Source of the DNA: an uncultured Rhodospirillaceae bacterium
GTDB lineage: Bacteria > Pseudomonadota > Alphaproteobacteria > CAAGCB01 > CAG-977
DNA length: 23,077 nt
Reading direction: 5' to 3'
Assembly (NCBI GenBank): GCA_900550445.1
Contig: URSF01000034.1
Coordinates: forward strand, 1 to 23,077
Shown here: positions 1-6,306 of the stretch, piece after piece
Layout: each line of letters begins with the position of its first letter
Position numbering within the stretch: position 1 is the first letter of the stretch
Program-made: the position numbers and the translations under genes
The notes under the pieces: model-generated
The model's input: only the letters and a program-made list of their open reading frames with translations
Told to the model about the DNA's origin: nothing
Database searches by the model: none

Positions 1-1
1 A

Positions 2-55
2 TTGTTCTGTCTGGCTCGTTTTTACGGTAAACGTGTCAAAATCGAATTTGAATAA
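2..55 (+). CDS. C-terminal end of an unidentified protein (partial)
   Basis: An open frame enters from the left edge and ends at TAA 53-55; its last residues read ARFYGKRVKIEFE. Only 17 codons are visible, so no family can be assigned. It is followed by a hairpin shared with the convergent foldase gene, which fits the end of a real plus-strand gene. It could be chance, because the frame is short. Confidence 0.35.
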   Translation: MFCLARFYGKRVKIEFE

Positions 56-60
56 ATAAC

Positions 61-94
61 AAAAAAAAGCCCTCTGATCTCAGAGGGCTTTATA
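61..94. terminator. Intrinsic terminator between convergent genes
   Basis: A perfect 12-bp inverted repeat (66-77 with 80-91, core CCCTCTGA/TCAGAGGG) has a run of eight A on its left. Read on the minus strand this gives a hairpin plus T-run just after the foldase stop codon. On the plus strand the T-tract is weaker (TTTATATT), so termination of the left-edge gene is less certain. Confidence 0.85.
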
Positions 95-110
95 TTATGA
101 CTTTGTTCTT

Positions 111-959
111 TTATTTTGCGGAAACCTTGCCGTCGGCGCCGAATTTAACGGGCGTTTTGACGATTTTGGCTTTTTTGCGCAGTTTCTGCATTGTTTCTTC
201 GACGCTTTGCGCCGCCTGCATCTGCATCAGTTCCTGTTCGACGTCTTCGAATTTCGGCGTTTCGGACAAACGGCGCGGGCCGGCTTTGATTACGTGATAG
301 CCGAATTTCGTTTTGACGGGTTTTTTGGAAATTTCGCCTTCTTTCATGGCAAAGGCCGCTTCGGAAAATTCGGGAACCATCAGTTCGCGCGAAAAATATC
401 CCAGATCGCCGCCTTCCAATCCTTTGTTTTCGGAAACTTTGTTCGCCAGTTCAGCAAAATCAGCCCCTTTTTGCAGCTGTTGAATAACGTCCTGCGCTTC
501 TTTTTCCGTTTTTAACAGAATATGCGCGGCGGACATTTCTTCCTGCGGAGGATTGTCCTTTTTAAACTGTTCGTACAAAACTTCCAGTTTTTCTTTTGTC
601 TGGTTTTTCTTTGCCTGCTGTTCCAGATAATAACGGGCCAACAGCTGTTTTTCAAAATCCTTCGCCATTTTTTTGAATTCGGGCGTATTCTGGACTTTTT
701 CAGCCTTTGCCGCCGCCGCGACAACATTTAAATCAATAATATTGTCCAAAAGAGGTTCATAAACACTTTCCAAAGGCAGAGCGCTTAACTGCGGATTGGA
801 CGCGCGCACGTTTTCAATTTCGGACAGCGTAATGTTGTTTCCGTCAACCGTCGCGATTACCAGATCCGTCTGTGCGGCTTTTGCTTTTGTTTTTGCCGCC
901 TGAGCCGGCATCGCAAGACACAAAGCAACCAAAGCGCCCGTAATTACTTTCATTGACAT
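111..959 (-). CDS. Periplasmic peptidyl-prolyl cis-trans isomerase, PpiC/SurA-like
   Basis: Foldase predicted to help exported proteins fold in the periplasm by isomerising X-Pro bonds. The 282-residue protein starts with a signal peptide (Lys then a hydrophobic stretch ending MPAQA, about residues 3-22), followed by a helical SurA_N-like region and one parvulin domain at about 142-230, with the family signatures AAHILLKTEKEA, GGDLGYFSRE, MVPEFSEAAF and FGYHVIK. The start chosen at 959 has a purine-rich AGGAAAGG about 10 nt upstream and puts the signal peptide at the N-terminus; the open frame extends 17 codons further up (to 1010) without one, and ATG 953 is a close alternative. The gene is divergent from secA, an arrangement known in Alphaproteobacteria and consistent with a shared role in export. 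Family assignment is firm; whether it is SurA or PrsA in role is not. Confidence 0.9.
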   Translation of the reverse strand: MSMKVITGALVALCLAMPAQAAKTKAKAAQTDLVIATVDGNNITLSEIENVRASNPQLSALPLESVYEPLLDNIIDLNVVAAAAKAEKVQNTPEFKKMAKDFEKQLLARYYLEQQAKKNQTKEKLEVLYEQFKKDNPPQEEMSAAHILLKTEKEAQDVIQQLQKGADFAELANKVSENKGLEGGDLGYFSRELMVPEFSEAAFAMKEGEISKKPVKTKFGYHVIKAGPRRLSETPKFEDVEQELMQMQAAQSVEETMQKLRKKAKIVKTPVKFGADGKVSAK

Positions 960-1097
960 TATTTTAAGGCCTTTCCTAATGTTGTTGTTTTTAAACGATC
1001 CGCCTATCATATCATCTTTCGAAAGGTCGTAAAGATTTAAAATATCTCTTCGCGGCGGAAAAATATGTTTTTTAGTTCTGCTGACATAACTGAATGA

Positions 1098-1126
1098 TTG
1101 ACACGCGCTGTTCTGTAGGCTTAACT
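1098..1126 (+). promoter_or_regulatory. Putative secA promoter
   Basis: A perfect -35 hexamer TTGACA (1098-1103) is followed after 17 nt by TTAACT (1121-1126), a weak -10. It lies in the 200-bp divergent gap, about 40 nt upstream of the secA start codon. No experimental support; the -10 match is poor. Confidence 0.35.
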
Positions 1127-1163
1127 TGTTTGATTTTATATTTGATTAATAAGAGGATTTACG

Positions 1164-3902
1164 ATGATCGGTTCTTTAATGCGTAAAATTTTCGGCAGCG
1201 CGAACGACAGATACGTCAAAAGCCTGCAAAAAACAGTTGCAAAAATCAATGCTCTGGAACCGGAAATTTCCGCTTTGTCCGATGAAGAATTAAAAAATAA
1301 AACGCCGGCGCTGAAACAGCGGCTGGCCGACGGGGAAACGCTGGACGATATTCTGCCTGAAGCGTTCGCCGTCGTGCGCGAAGCGTCTAAAAGAACAATC
1401 GGACTGCGCCATTTCGACGTACAGCTGATCGGCGGGATCGTCCTGCATCGCGGACAAATCGCCGAAATGCGTACCGGTGAAGGAAAAACGTTGGTCGCGA
1501 CGCTGGCCGTTTATTTGAACGCGTTGACGGGCAAAGGCGTGCACGTCGTTACCGTCAACGATTATCTGGCGAAACGCGATACCGAATGGATGGGGCAGAT
1601 TTACCGTTTTCTGGGCTTAAGCGTCGGCACTATTCTGCATGATCTGTCCGACGAAGAACGCCGTGCCGCTTATGCCAGCGATATTACTTACGGAACGAAT
1701 AACGAATTCGGTTTTGATTATCTGCGCGACAATATGAAATTTTCTATTGACGACATGGTTCAGCGGCCGTTCAATTTCGCAATTGTCGACGAAGTGGACT
1801 CTATTTTGATCGACGAAGCCAGAACGCCTTTGATTATTTCCGGCCAGGCCGAAGATTCGTCTGAAAAATATATTCAGATCGACGCTTTGATCCCGCGGTT
1901 AAAACCGGAAGATTATGAAAAGGACGAAAAACAGCGCACGGTATCCCTGACCGAAACGGGAACTCTGCATATGGAAGAACTGCTGCAGGAAGCGGGACTG
2001 CTTAGCGGCGCGATGTACGACGCGATTAACGCGCCGGTCATTCATTATGTCGATCAGGCGTTGAAAGCGCATAAACTTTTTCAGCGCGACGTCGATTACA
2101 TTGTCCGCAACGGCCAGGTTGTCATCATTGACGAATTTACCGGCCGCATGATGGAAGGCCGACGTTATTCCGACGGTCTGCATCAGGCTCTGGAAGCCAA
2201 AGAACACGTTAAAATTCAGCCTGAAAACCAGACGCTGGCTTCGATTACGTTCCAGAATTATTTCCGCCTGTATCCGAAACTGGCGGGCATGACGGGAACG
2301 GCAATGACCGAAGCGCCGGAATTCGCTGAAATTTACGGGCTGGAAGTCATTGATATTCCGACAAACAAACCGTGTGTCCGAATTGATCATCAGGACGAAA
2401 TTTACTGGAAAGAAGATCAAAAGCTTAAAGCCGTTATTGAGCTGATTAAAGAATGTGCCGCGCGCAGACAGCCCGTTCTGGTCGGCACGACGTCGATTGA
2501 AAAATCGGAACAGCTGGCCGAACGGCTGAAAAAGGAAACAAAGCTGAAATTCAACGTGTTAAACGCGCGTCACCATGAACAGGAAGCGTATATTATCGCG
2601 CAGGCGGGCATGCCGGGCGCGATTACGATCGCGACGAACATGGCCGGCCGCGGGACGGATATTCAGCTGGGCGGCAATCTGGACATGCGCGTGGCGCAGG
2701 AACTGGCGGACGTTGTCGATGAATCCGAACGCGCCCGCCGGATTGCGGAAATTAAAAAAGAAATTGAAGAAGGCAAGGAAATCGCGCTGAAAGCCGGCGG
2801 ATTGTACGTTATCGGCACGGAACGCCACGAAAGCCGCCGCATTGACAATCAGCTGCGCGGCCGTTCGGGCCGTCAGGGCGATCCCGGCGCGTCAAAATTT
2901 TTCCTGTGCCTGCAGGACGATCTTTTGCGTATTTTCGGCGCGGAAAGAATTGAAAAATTCTTAAAACCTTTGGGCGGCATGGAAGACGATGACGTTATTT
3001 CCAGTCCCTGGATTTCCAAAACGCTGCAAAAATCGCAGGAAAAGGTTGAAGCCCGCAACTTTGACATTCGTAAAAACCTGCTGAAATACGACAACGTCAT
3101 GAACGATCAGCGCAAAGTCATTTATGATCAGCGCAAAGAATTAATGATGGCGGATACGATTACGGAAACGGTTCAGGATATGCGCGACGAAATCATTTCG
3201 GCGATGACGGAAACCTATACGCCCGAAGACGCCGCCGCTGACGACTGGAACGTTGCGGCTTTAAAGGAAGACGTTGAACGTATCTTAGGACTGCAGCTGC
3301 CCCTTGATTCCTGGGTGGAAGAAGGAATCGGCACGGCGGAGCTGACGGAACGGCTGCAAAAGGCCGCAAACGAAAAAATGCAGGGCAAGCGCCGCGATTT
3401 CGGTGACGGTCTGATGAACATGATCGAAAAAAACATTACGCTGCAAATTCTGGATCAGGTATGGAAAGAACACTTGCAGGTGCTGGATTACATGCGTCAT
3501 ACGATTGTGCTGCGGGCTTATGGCCAGAAAGATCCTTTAAACGAATATAAGAAGGAAGCCTTTTATCTGTTCAGCGGCATGATCGGCAATATGCGCGAAC
3601 AGGTGACGCAATTTTTAATGCACGTTGAACTGGCGCCGGAAACCGTTCAGGCGATCGAAGAATCGCGTCGCCGCCAGCAGGAAACAACGGCTTATCATGA
3701 CGAACCGGGCGATGCGTTCGGCAATCCGTCCGATTCGCAGCGCGAAGTTGACCGCCGGCTGGACCGGAGTCCTTTCCGTTATACAAAGTCGGACGAAGTT
3801 GATCCGAATGACCCGTCAACTTGGGGAAAAGTGTCCAGAAACGCTTTGTGCCCGTGCGGTTCGGGGAAAAAATACAAACATTGCCACGGCGCGATCGGCT
3901 GA
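1164..3902 (+). CDS. secA: Preprotein translocase ATPase SecA
   Basis: Motor ATPase that binds SecYEG at the inner membrane and pushes unfolded preproteins through it. The 912 residues carry the whole family architecture: Walker A MRTGEGKT (102-109), VTVNDYLAKRD (129-138), the DEVD box with EARTPLIISG (209-227), ATNMAGRGTDIQLGG near 490-505, and ERHESRRIDNQLRGRSGRQGD near 553-573. The C-terminus has a complete zinc-binding SEC-C motif with C896, C898, C907 and H908, used by the family for SecB and ribosome contact. The length is normal for a proteobacterial SecA. ATG 1164 has AAGAGGA upstream. It stands alone between a divergent foldase gene and a terminator, so it is probably monocistronic. 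Confidence 0.98.
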   Translation: MIGSLMRKIFGSANDRYVKSLQKTVAKINALEPEISALSDEELKNKTPALKQRLADGETLDDILPEAFAVVREASKRTIGLRHFDVQLIGGIVLHRGQIAEMRTGEGKTLVATLAVYLNALTGKGVHVVTVNDYLAKRDTEWMGQIYRFLGLSVGTILHDLSDEERRAAYASDITYGTNNEFGFDYLRDNMKFSIDDMVQRPFNFAIVDEVDSILIDEARTPLIISGQAEDSSEKYIQIDALIPRLKPEDYEKDEKQRTVSLTETGTLHMEELLQEAGLLSGAMYDAINAPVIHYVDQALKAHKLFQRDVDYIVRNGQVVIIDEFTGRMMEGRRYSDGLHQALEAKEHVKIQPENQTLASITFQNYFRLYPKLAGMTGTAMTEAPEFAEIYGLEVIDIPTNKPCVRIDHQDEIYWKEDQKLKAVIELIKECAARRQPVLVGTTSIEKSEQLAERLKKETKLKFNVLNARHHEQEAYIIAQAGMPGAITIATNMAGRGTDIQLGGNLDMRVAQELADVVDESERARRIAEIKKEIEEGKEIALKAGGLYVIGTERHESRRIDNQLRGRSGRQGDPGASKFFLCLQDDLLRIFGAERIEKFLKPLGGMEDDDVISSPWISKTLQKSQEKVEARNFDIRKNLLKYDNVMNDQRKVIYDQRKELMMADTITETVQDMRDEIISAMTETYTPEDAAADDWNVAALKEDVERILGLQLPLDSWVEEGIGTAELTERLQKAANEKMQGKRRDFGDGLMNMIEKNITLQILDQVWKEHLQVLDYMRHTIVLRAYGQKDPLNEYKKEAFYLFSGMIGNMREQVTQFLMHVELAPETVQAIEESRRRQQETTAYHDEPGDAFGNPSDSQREVDRRLDRSPFRYTKSDEVDPNDPSTWGKVSRNALCPCGSGKKYKHCHGAIG

Positions 3903-3920
3903 AAAACGGCGGATAAATCA

Positions 3921-3948
3921 GGTGGCGCTGCAACGCCGCCTTTTTTGT
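3921..3948 (+). terminator. secA terminator
   Basis: A 7-bp GC-rich stem (GGTGGCG, 3921-3927, with CGCCGCC, 3934-3940, one G-T pair) with loop CTGCAA is followed by six T. It begins 18 nt after the secA stop codon. Confidence 0.85.
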
Positions 3949-4054
3949 TATTTTTGAAAGAGTTATCATTTTTTCGATTTTTATAGTGGATTTTGCCTGA
4001 AAAATTGGTAAAATAAAAAATGGATATAAGGAATGGTTTAAGCGAGGATTTTTT

Positions 4055-4246
4055 ATGTACGTTTCTGATGTTGCAGAACAGATTGTTGCAATGCAGGCGC
4101 AGATGATCAGAAGCTCTATGGCTATGGCTGCTGCGAAAAGTGCGATTGATCAACAAAAAGCTGTGACAACCCTCCTTACAGAAGCGACACAGTCCGCTGC
4201 TGCCAGTGCAGATGGTCGGGGCGCTTTGCTCGACATTCTCGTTTGA
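4055..4246 (+). CDS. Small YjfB-like putative motility protein
   Basis: This is a 63-residue protein, largely helical and rich in Ala, Met and Gln, with a central stretch (VAMQAQMIRSSMAMAAAKSA) and a short C-terminal tail GALLDILV. The pattern resembles the small YjfB 'putative motility protein' family, whose biochemical role is unknown. There is no signal peptide or membrane helix. ATG 4055 has GCGAGGA seven nt upstream, and a strong terminator follows within 50 nt, so it appears to be a single-gene transcript. The flagellin gene lies 2 kb downstream, which is consistent with a link to motility but does not prove one. The family call rests on remembered resemblance only. Confidence 0.65.
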   Translation: MYVSDVAEQIVAMQAQMIRSSMAMAAAKSAIDQQKAVTTLLTEATQSAAASADGRGALLDILV

Positions 4247-4268
4247 AATTTTTCTCCTTGTTTCCTTT

Positions 4269-4295
4269 GGGCTGTCTTCGGGCAGCCCTTTTTTT
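4269..4295 (+). terminator. Terminator with UUCG tetraloop
   Basis: An 8-bp stem, GGGCTGTC (4269-4276) with GGCAGCCC (4281-4288, one T-G pair), is closed by the very stable C(UUCG)G tetraloop and followed by seven T. It ends the YjfB-like transcript. Confidence 0.93.
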
Positions 4296-4439
4296 ATAAA
4301 GAATAAAGATTCCGGCCGATCTTTTTTTATTTCTTTCCGCCGGCGCGGGAAAAGAAGCTTTGCGTTTCATCAGGACTTTCTTTAATACTTTTGACTGTGC
4401 CGGTTAAAACTTTTTCCGGCATGCCTCCGATCACTTTTT

Positions 4440-4508
4440 ATGAAAGGAGGTGAGTCGTATAAAAAAAGCGTAAAATTAGCGAGAAAGTTTTTAAAATTAT
4501 TATTTTAG
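4440..4508 (+). CDS. Candidate 22-residue basic amphipathic peptide
   Basis: ATG 4440 to TAG 4506-4508 encodes 22 residues: the start MKGGESYKKS is followed by VKLARKFLKLLF, a Lys/Arg-rich helix with hydrophobic residues spaced like an amphipathic helix. For: it lies alone between two plus-strand terminators, the second of which needs an upstream transcript to terminate. Against: there is no Shine-Dalgarno before ATG 4440, and the strong AAAGGAGGTGA at codons 2-5 points into the frame rather than at it. If transcribed, this could instead be a non-coding RNA or a leader with an internal ribosome-binding site. Function unknown. Confidence 0.25.
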   Translation: MKGGESYKKSVKLARKFLKLLF

Positions 4509-4545
4509 CTTTCTTCTTTTTAATAATCCTCGTTAACGAAGCTTG

Positions 4546-4594
4546 TTAAAAAATTATCCCCCGATGGTTCAGACCGGGGGGATAAGCCTTTTTT
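4546..4594. terminator. Bidirectional terminator
   Basis: A 9-bp stem, TTATCCCCC (4554-4562) with GGGGGATAA (4577-4585), has a run of A on the left and GCCTTTTTT on the right, so it forms a hairpin plus U-tract in both directions. On the minus strand it would end the esterase transcript; on the plus strand it would end whatever is made from 4296-4553. Confidence 0.8.
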
Positions 4595-4697
4595 AGTCGT
4601 ATAATCAAGCGTAATAACAATATGTTGTCATATTTTTTTTGTTTTTTGCAAGAATAATCGGGAAGAAGGGATTTAAGGCGATTATGTTCCGCGGCGT

Positions 4698-5459
4698 TTA
4701 AATCCGGTTCAGCCACAGCCAGTTCATAAACAGCGGCACTTGTTTTTCCCAGTCGGCTTCGCAGTGCCGTCCGCCGATCTGCCGGTACATGTACGGCTGC
4801 GCCCCTTTGCGGTACAAATGGTCGTTTATGGATCTGTTGCAGGCATTTGCAATGGCTTTGCCGCGCGGCGTGCGGCTTTCATTGCTGCCCCAGCTGAGGA
4901 ATACTTTCGTGTCGGGATCAATGTCGTTTTGCGCAATGGCGGCTCGCAGCTCTTTGCCGCAGAATCCGATCGCCGAAGAAACGCAGGCTGCTTTTGAAAA
5001 TACGGCGTTGTAACAGACCGCGGCATACAAAGCCATCAATCCGCCCATAGAACTGCCGCCGATTCCGGTTGCTTCCCGATGTCCCCAGGTGCGGTACGTT
5101 TCGTCAATGAACGGTTTTATTTCATTGACGACCCAATCCATTGTTTGCTGTCCCGTGCCGTAAACGGGGCCGGCAAAGGAATCCCAGTAATACGGGCAGT
5201 ATTCGCGCAAACGGTCGTTTCCCGTGTGCGAACATTCCATGCCGACGACAATGATTTTTTTGTCCCAGTGATCCAGAAAATCTTTCATACCCCAGCTTTT
5301 GCCATAGGTCGCGTCCGAATCATAAAACAGATTGTGCCCGTCGAACATATACATGACGGGATACCGTTCTTCGGATTCATAATAATCGTCGGGCAGATAA
5401 ATATGCAGCCTGCGGTTTTGGCCGGCTGATGAAAACCAAAAATCTGTTTTTTCAATCAT
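4698..5459 (-). CDS. Putative esterase, alpha/beta hydrolase (esterase D / PF00756-like)
   Basis: Predicted cytoplasmic serine hydrolase of 253 residues with no signal peptide. The N-terminal part RLHIYLPDDYYESEERYPVM and the block MFDGHNLF are typical of the enterochelin-esterase/esterase-D superfamily. The nucleophile elbow is GSSMG with Ser137, and the catalytic His is probably His232 in GGRHCEADW. The acidic member is not obvious; a residue in the LSWGSNE block (188-194) is plausible. ATG 5459 has only a weak GCAGG upstream. The iron-transport genes are 10 kb away, so a siderophore esterase role cannot be argued from context. Substrate unknown. Confidence 0.8.
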   Translation of the reverse strand: MIEKTDFWFSSAGQNRRLHIYLPDDYYESEERYPVMYMFDGHNLFYDSDATYGKSWGMKDFLDHWDKKIIVVGMECSHTGNDRLREYCPYYWDSFAGPVYGTGQQTMDWVVNEIKPFIDETYRTWGHREATGIGGSSMGGLMALYAAVCYNAVFSKAACVSSAIGFCGKELRAAIAQNDIDPDTKVFLSWGSNESRTPRGKAIANACNRSINDHLYRKGAQPYMYRQIGGRHCEADWEKQVPLFMNWLWLNRI

Positions 5460-5548
5460 GACGCCTGCTTTCGTTGTTTCAGAGGGAAGAACAAACTTTA
5501 TATAATTCTTTTGCCTGCCGATTGGTAGCCGGAAACGGAAAAATTTAA

Positions 5549-5905
5549 TCAGTTTTCCGGCATAATGTGTTCACAGTATTCTTTTAACGCTTCGGCGTTG
5601 TTGTGTTCGATGTCTTTGGCCGCAAAGAGCAGAGTGACTTTCGGATAAGAACGAATCTGCCGGATCATTTGGTTAAGCAGAGATTCGTTTTGTTCTAATT
5701 CCAGAATGTAATCACGTTTAAAAGCCGCCCAGTCGCCGTCCTGATGAAACCGCCTGCGCAGCCGTGCCGACGGCGCCAGATCCTTTGCCCACCAGTCGAG
5801 GCGCGCTTTTTCTTTACTGATACCGCGCGGCCAGATCCGGTCCGTCAGAATGCGGAATCCGTCGTTGCTGGCCGGTTCGTAAATTCTTTTGGTTTGAATA
5901 AGCAT
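5549..5905 (-). CDS. DUF488 family protein (YeaO-like)
   Basis: This 118-residue protein carries the family's features: N-terminal IQTKRIYEPASNDGFRILTDRIWPRGISK, then LDWWAKDLAPSARLRRRFHQD, and a C-terminal VTLLFAAKDIEHNNAEAL block. Members are small, soluble and of unproven function. The start at 5905 is preceded by a good GGAGGAAAG about 6 nt upstream. An inverted repeat (GCCGGAAA, 5528-5535, with TTTCCGGC, 5554-5561) overlaps the stop codon, but it lacks a T-tract on the minus strand and is a poor terminator, so read-through into the esterase gene 90 nt downstream is possible. Confidence 0.85.
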   Translation of the reverse strand: MLIQTKRIYEPASNDGFRILTDRIWPRGISKEKARLDWWAKDLAPSARLRRRFHQDGDWAAFKRDYILELEQNESLLNQMIRQIRSYPKVTLLFAAKDIEHNNAEALKEYCEHIMPEN

Positions 5906-6306
5906 GACTTTCCTCCGTTTTTATTTTCAGTATATTTTTAATTTCTTTTTTTGATGAGCCGTTTCTTCGGTTATATCTGTCGATATACTGACTTGCCGGC
6001 GCTTTTGCCGAAGCGTGTTTTTCATAAAAAAAACTTCTGTTTATGCTTGACGTTCGGAATGTAACGAAAACGTCATAAAAAAGGTTTTTCTTATATGCCC
6101 GACTCTGTACCGTGAGTGTAAAAAAAGCGAGAGTTTCCGCGCCGTTCGGGGTGGGAAAATTTTGCCTATTGAACCGACGGGAAAGTTGTGCTAGCTTTTT
6201 AACAATGGAGTTTACATAACGGCCGAAGCGCCGTTTCCAGAAAACCGGCCCGTTAAGGGTCATTCCCTTGAAGGGCTGTATTTAATCCAAGAAAAGGAGA
6301 AATCTC
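5906..6306. other. 401-bp gap: flagellin promoter and leader
   Basis: Contains no convincing gene; the long minus-strand frame over it lacks a usable start and runs into DUF488 in another frame. The left half is AT-rich upstream DNA of the DUF488 gene. The right half carries the flagellin promoter candidate (6169-6197) and a leader of about 100 nt with two hairpins: AACGGC/GCCGTT with loop CGAAGC near 6219-6236, and AAGGG/CCCTT near 6255-6269. Flagellin leaders in some Alphaproteobacteria are targets of FlbT-type translational control, so these hairpins deserve note; that link is inference. Confidence 0.55.
6169..6197 (+). promoter_or_regulatory. Putative flagellin promoter
   Basis: TTGAAC (6169-6174) is followed after 17 nt by TAGCTT (6192-6197), preceded by TGC as in an extended -10. 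The site is about 105 nt upstream of the start codon. No convincing sigma-28 (TAAA-N15-GCCGATAA) or sigma-54 (GG-N10-GC) site was found, which would be unusual for a flagellin gene, so this call is tentative. Confidence 0.3.

Larger units (their letters stand above)
4296..4697. other. 402-bp gap with a candidate small transcript
   Basis: No conventional gene is found here. The stretch is AT-rich and lies between two terminators. It holds the 22-codon candidate at 4440-4508, which contains a full AAAGGAGGTGA anti-16S complement, and the bidirectional terminator at 4554-4594. The right-hand 100 bp up to the esterase stop codon show nothing recognisable. Confidence 0.6.

Noticed and set aside
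3571..4156. Minus-strand frames over the secA 3' end and downstream gap
   Set aside because: They are shadows of secA codon usage and of the intergenic region, with no start signals or recognisable domains.
5528..5561. Inverted repeat at the end of the DUF488 gene as a terminator
   Set aside because: The stem is good but has no T-tract in the direction of transcription.
6140..6170. Sigma-54 or sigma-28 promoter for flagellin
   Set aside because: GTGGG...TTTTGCC resembles a -24/-12 site but the GG-GC spacing is wrong, and no TAAA-N15-GCCGATAA match is present at proper spacing.
5814..6263. 149-codon minus-strand frame upstream of flagellin
   Set aside because: It overlaps DUF488 in another frame, has a low-complexity non-protein-like translation and covers the flagellin leader.
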